A stretch of 39,205 nt of DNA. Origin: Actinomycetota bacterium (GTDB taxonomy: Bacteria > Actinomycetota > Thermoleophilia > Gaiellales > Gaiellaceae). Positions 38,022 to 39,205 of this stretch are shown here, in pieces (positions within the stretch are counted from its first letter, which is position 1; each line of letters begins with the position of its first letter). Both the position numbers and the translations under genes were made by a program. A model generated the notes under the pieces. The model had not been told where the DNA came from and made no database searches. It saw nothing but the letters and a program-made list of their open reading frames with translations. The DNA lies in NCBI GenBank assembly GCA_003152275.1, contig PLZU01000040.1, positions 1 to 39,205 on the forward strand. Direction: 5' to 3'.

Positions 38022-39205
38022 CGCACCAGGAGGAAGACGATTGCGAGCACGGCCATTCCTGTGCCGAGGGCGAGGACATAGGTGCGCAGCAGGCCGGTCT
38101 GCAGCCGGCGTGCCAGGCGACCGCCCTCGAGCGTGACCTCTGCAAACTCGCCGCCGGCCGGGAGGATCCACTCGTCTTCGGTCGTGCCGCGCAGGTATCC
38201 GACGATCGCGACCGCCGGTGCGTAGAAGAGCCGGTCGTACGCCTCATCGAAGTAGAACTTGTGCTCGAGCACGCGCTGGAGCGCCGGCATGCGCGGCACC
38301 GCGACGCGACGTGTTCCGTACATCGCCCACGCGACGCCGATGCCGGCGAGGCCGAGCAGCACGGCGAGCACGGAGGAGAGCGCTTCCTGCCAGCTCTTCG
38401 GCTCCGCTACGCCGAGGGTGCGCGCGACCGGCTCGAGCCAGTTCGTGAGCGGGTGCCAGAACGGCGCGAACTGGATCCAGCCGCCGATCACCGCGAGCAC
38501 CGCAAGGATCCCGACGGGAACAAGCATCGTCCGCGGCCCCTCTCTGCCCTCATCGAGATGAGGTGTCAGACTCCGCGAAGCGGTGTCTGACACCGCTTTT
38601 GCATCGCCGAAGACGATGAAGTACAAGCGGAACGTGTAGAGCCCGGTCAAGAACGTCCCAACGAGCGCAACGACCCAGAAGATGACGCCGTACCAGTGTG
38701 CGTGCAGCGTGGCGGCGATGATCGCGTCTTTCGAGAAGAAGCCTGCGAACGGCGGCACGCCGACGAGTGCTAGCGAGCCCGCAAGGAACGCCCACCTCGT
38801 CCACGGCATGAGCTGCCCGATGCCGCGCATGTTGCGGATGTCCTGCTCGCCGGAGAGCGCGTGGATGACGATGCCGGCGGCCATGAAGAGCAGCGCCTTG
38901 AAAAACGCATGGGTCATCAGGTGGAACATCCCGTTCGCATACGTCCCGATGCCGACGCCGAGGAACATGTAGCCGATCTGCGACATCGTCGAGTACGCGA
39001 TCACGCGCTTGATGTCGACCTGCACGAGCGCGATCAGTCCCGCGACGAGCAGCGTGAGCGCGCCTATGCCTGCGGCGACGAGCTCGACGGTGCGTGCCTG
39101 CTCGAAGATCGGATGCGTACGCGCGATCAGGTAGACGCCCGCGGTGACCATCGTCGCGGCATGGATGAGAGCGGAAACCGGCGTCGGGCCTTCCATCGCG
39201 TCCGG
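38018..39205 (-). CDS. nuoL: NADH-quinone oxidoreductase subunit L (5' end outside the window)
   Basis: The C-terminal 395 residues of the largest proton-pumping subunit. It reads in at the window edge as DAMEGPTPVSALIHAATMVTAGVYL, the conserved helix region just after the broken helix, then IKRVIAYSTMSQIGYMFLGVG and HAFFKALLFMAAGIVIHAL (conserved His/Lys), ending in the long amphipathic connecting helix and final TM helix. Segments are split here. A loop at about residues 200-216 of this fragment (KAVSDTASRSLTPHLDE) is encoded by a REP-like palindrome, which may be an insertion tolerated in frame. The GPTPVSALIHAATMV start is consistent with nuoL rather than nuoM/N. Confidence 0.95.
   Translation of the reverse strand, partial: PDAMEGPTPVSALIHAATMVTAGVYLIARTHPIFEQARTVELVAAGIGALTLLVAGLIALVQVDIKRVIAYSTMSQIGYMFLGVGIGTYANGMFHLMTHAFFKALLFMAAGIVIHALSGEQDIRNMRGIGQLMPWTRWAFLAGSLALVGVPPFAGFFSKDAIIAATLHAHWYGVIFWVVALVGTFLTGLYTFRLYFIVFGDAKAVSDTASRSLTPHLDEGREGPRTMLVPVGILAVLAVIGGWIQFAPFWHPLTNWLEPVARTLGVAEPKSWQEALSSVLAVLLGLAGIGVAWAMYGTRRVAVPRMPALQRVLEHKFYFDEAYDRLFYAPAVAIVGYLRGTTEDEWILPAGGEFAEVTLEGGRLARRLQTGLLRTYVLALGTGMAVLAIVFLLVR
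38562..38594. repeat. REP-like palindrome inside nuoL
   Basis: GGTGTCAGAC (38562-38571) pairs with GTCTGACACC (38585-38594); inside it CCGC (38573-38576) pairs with GCGG (38580-38583) around a GAA loop, with a single T-T mismatch. The 33-base unit shares the TCAGAC/GTCTGA core with the palindrome at 34775-34801. It lies wholly in the nuoL reading frame. Confidence 0.75.

Overview
The window is high-GC bacterial DNA with strong G/C third-position codon use, GTG/TTG starts and long runs of genes coupled by 1-8 base stop/start overlaps. The set of families (Mrp with an N-terminal MIP18 domain and no CxxC, nuoL-M-N, a UPF0173 hydrolase, a DUF1028 protein, a lasso-type leader peptide) suggests an actinobacterium. 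Thermoleophilia (Gaiella/Solirubrobacter-like) is my best guess, but this is inference because no rRNA or tRNA is present.

Left third (1-18.2 kb): a surface-polysaccharide and cell-envelope island. It opens with the tail of an IS1595-type transposase. A minus-strand trio follows (polysaccharide deacetylase, ATP-grasp, PHP phosphoesterase-like), then a secreted beta-helix protein. Next is a divergent sugar module: acetyltransferase and DegT aminotransferase on the minus strand; polyprenyl sugar-phosphate transferase, Gfo/Idh/MocA oxidoreductase, GT4 glycosyltransferase and PAP2 phosphatase on the plus strand. The oxidoreductase, aminotransferase and acetyltransferase together fit synthesis of an N-acetylated amino sugar. 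An ABC-2 exporter pair, a LuxR-type regulator whose receiver has Glu in place of the phosphorylated Asp, a Wzx-like flippase and two secreted proteins complete the island. A roughly 600-base hairpin-rich non-coding stretch separates the exporter from the regulator.

Middle (18.2-23.9 kb): the most unusual part. A 50-codon gene at 18286-18438 encodes a peptide with a lasso-peptide leader signature (Y..P.L...G.....T), a strong ribosome binding site and a hairpin after its stop. No lasso cyclase or protease is visible. It faces a tightly coupled six-gene minus-strand operon: an ATP-grasp ligase, a complete polar amino-acid ABC importer (binding protein, permease, ATPase), a GNAT acetyltransferase and a second ATP-grasp ligase paralogous to the first. 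This looks like a peptide or amino-acid-conjugate biosynthesis locus that I do not recognise.

Right part (24-39.2 kb): mostly housekeeping and small operons. These are an Mrp / NTF2-like / HAD / Ldh-family run; a three-gene TasA-like / SipW-like peptidase / fibronectin-III cassette followed by a MITE-like inverted repeat; a thioredoxin-fold protein; an HtrA-type protease; a cupin-TPR protein; a minus-strand MBL hydrolase / small protein / DUF1028 operon; two tiny overlapping genes encoding charge-complementary helical peptides; and the end of a complex I operon (nuoL-nuoM-nuoN, nuoL cut by the window edge). Two related palindromes (cores GGGTCAGACCC and GGTGTCAGAC) occur at 34.8 kb and inside nuoL at 38.6 kb.
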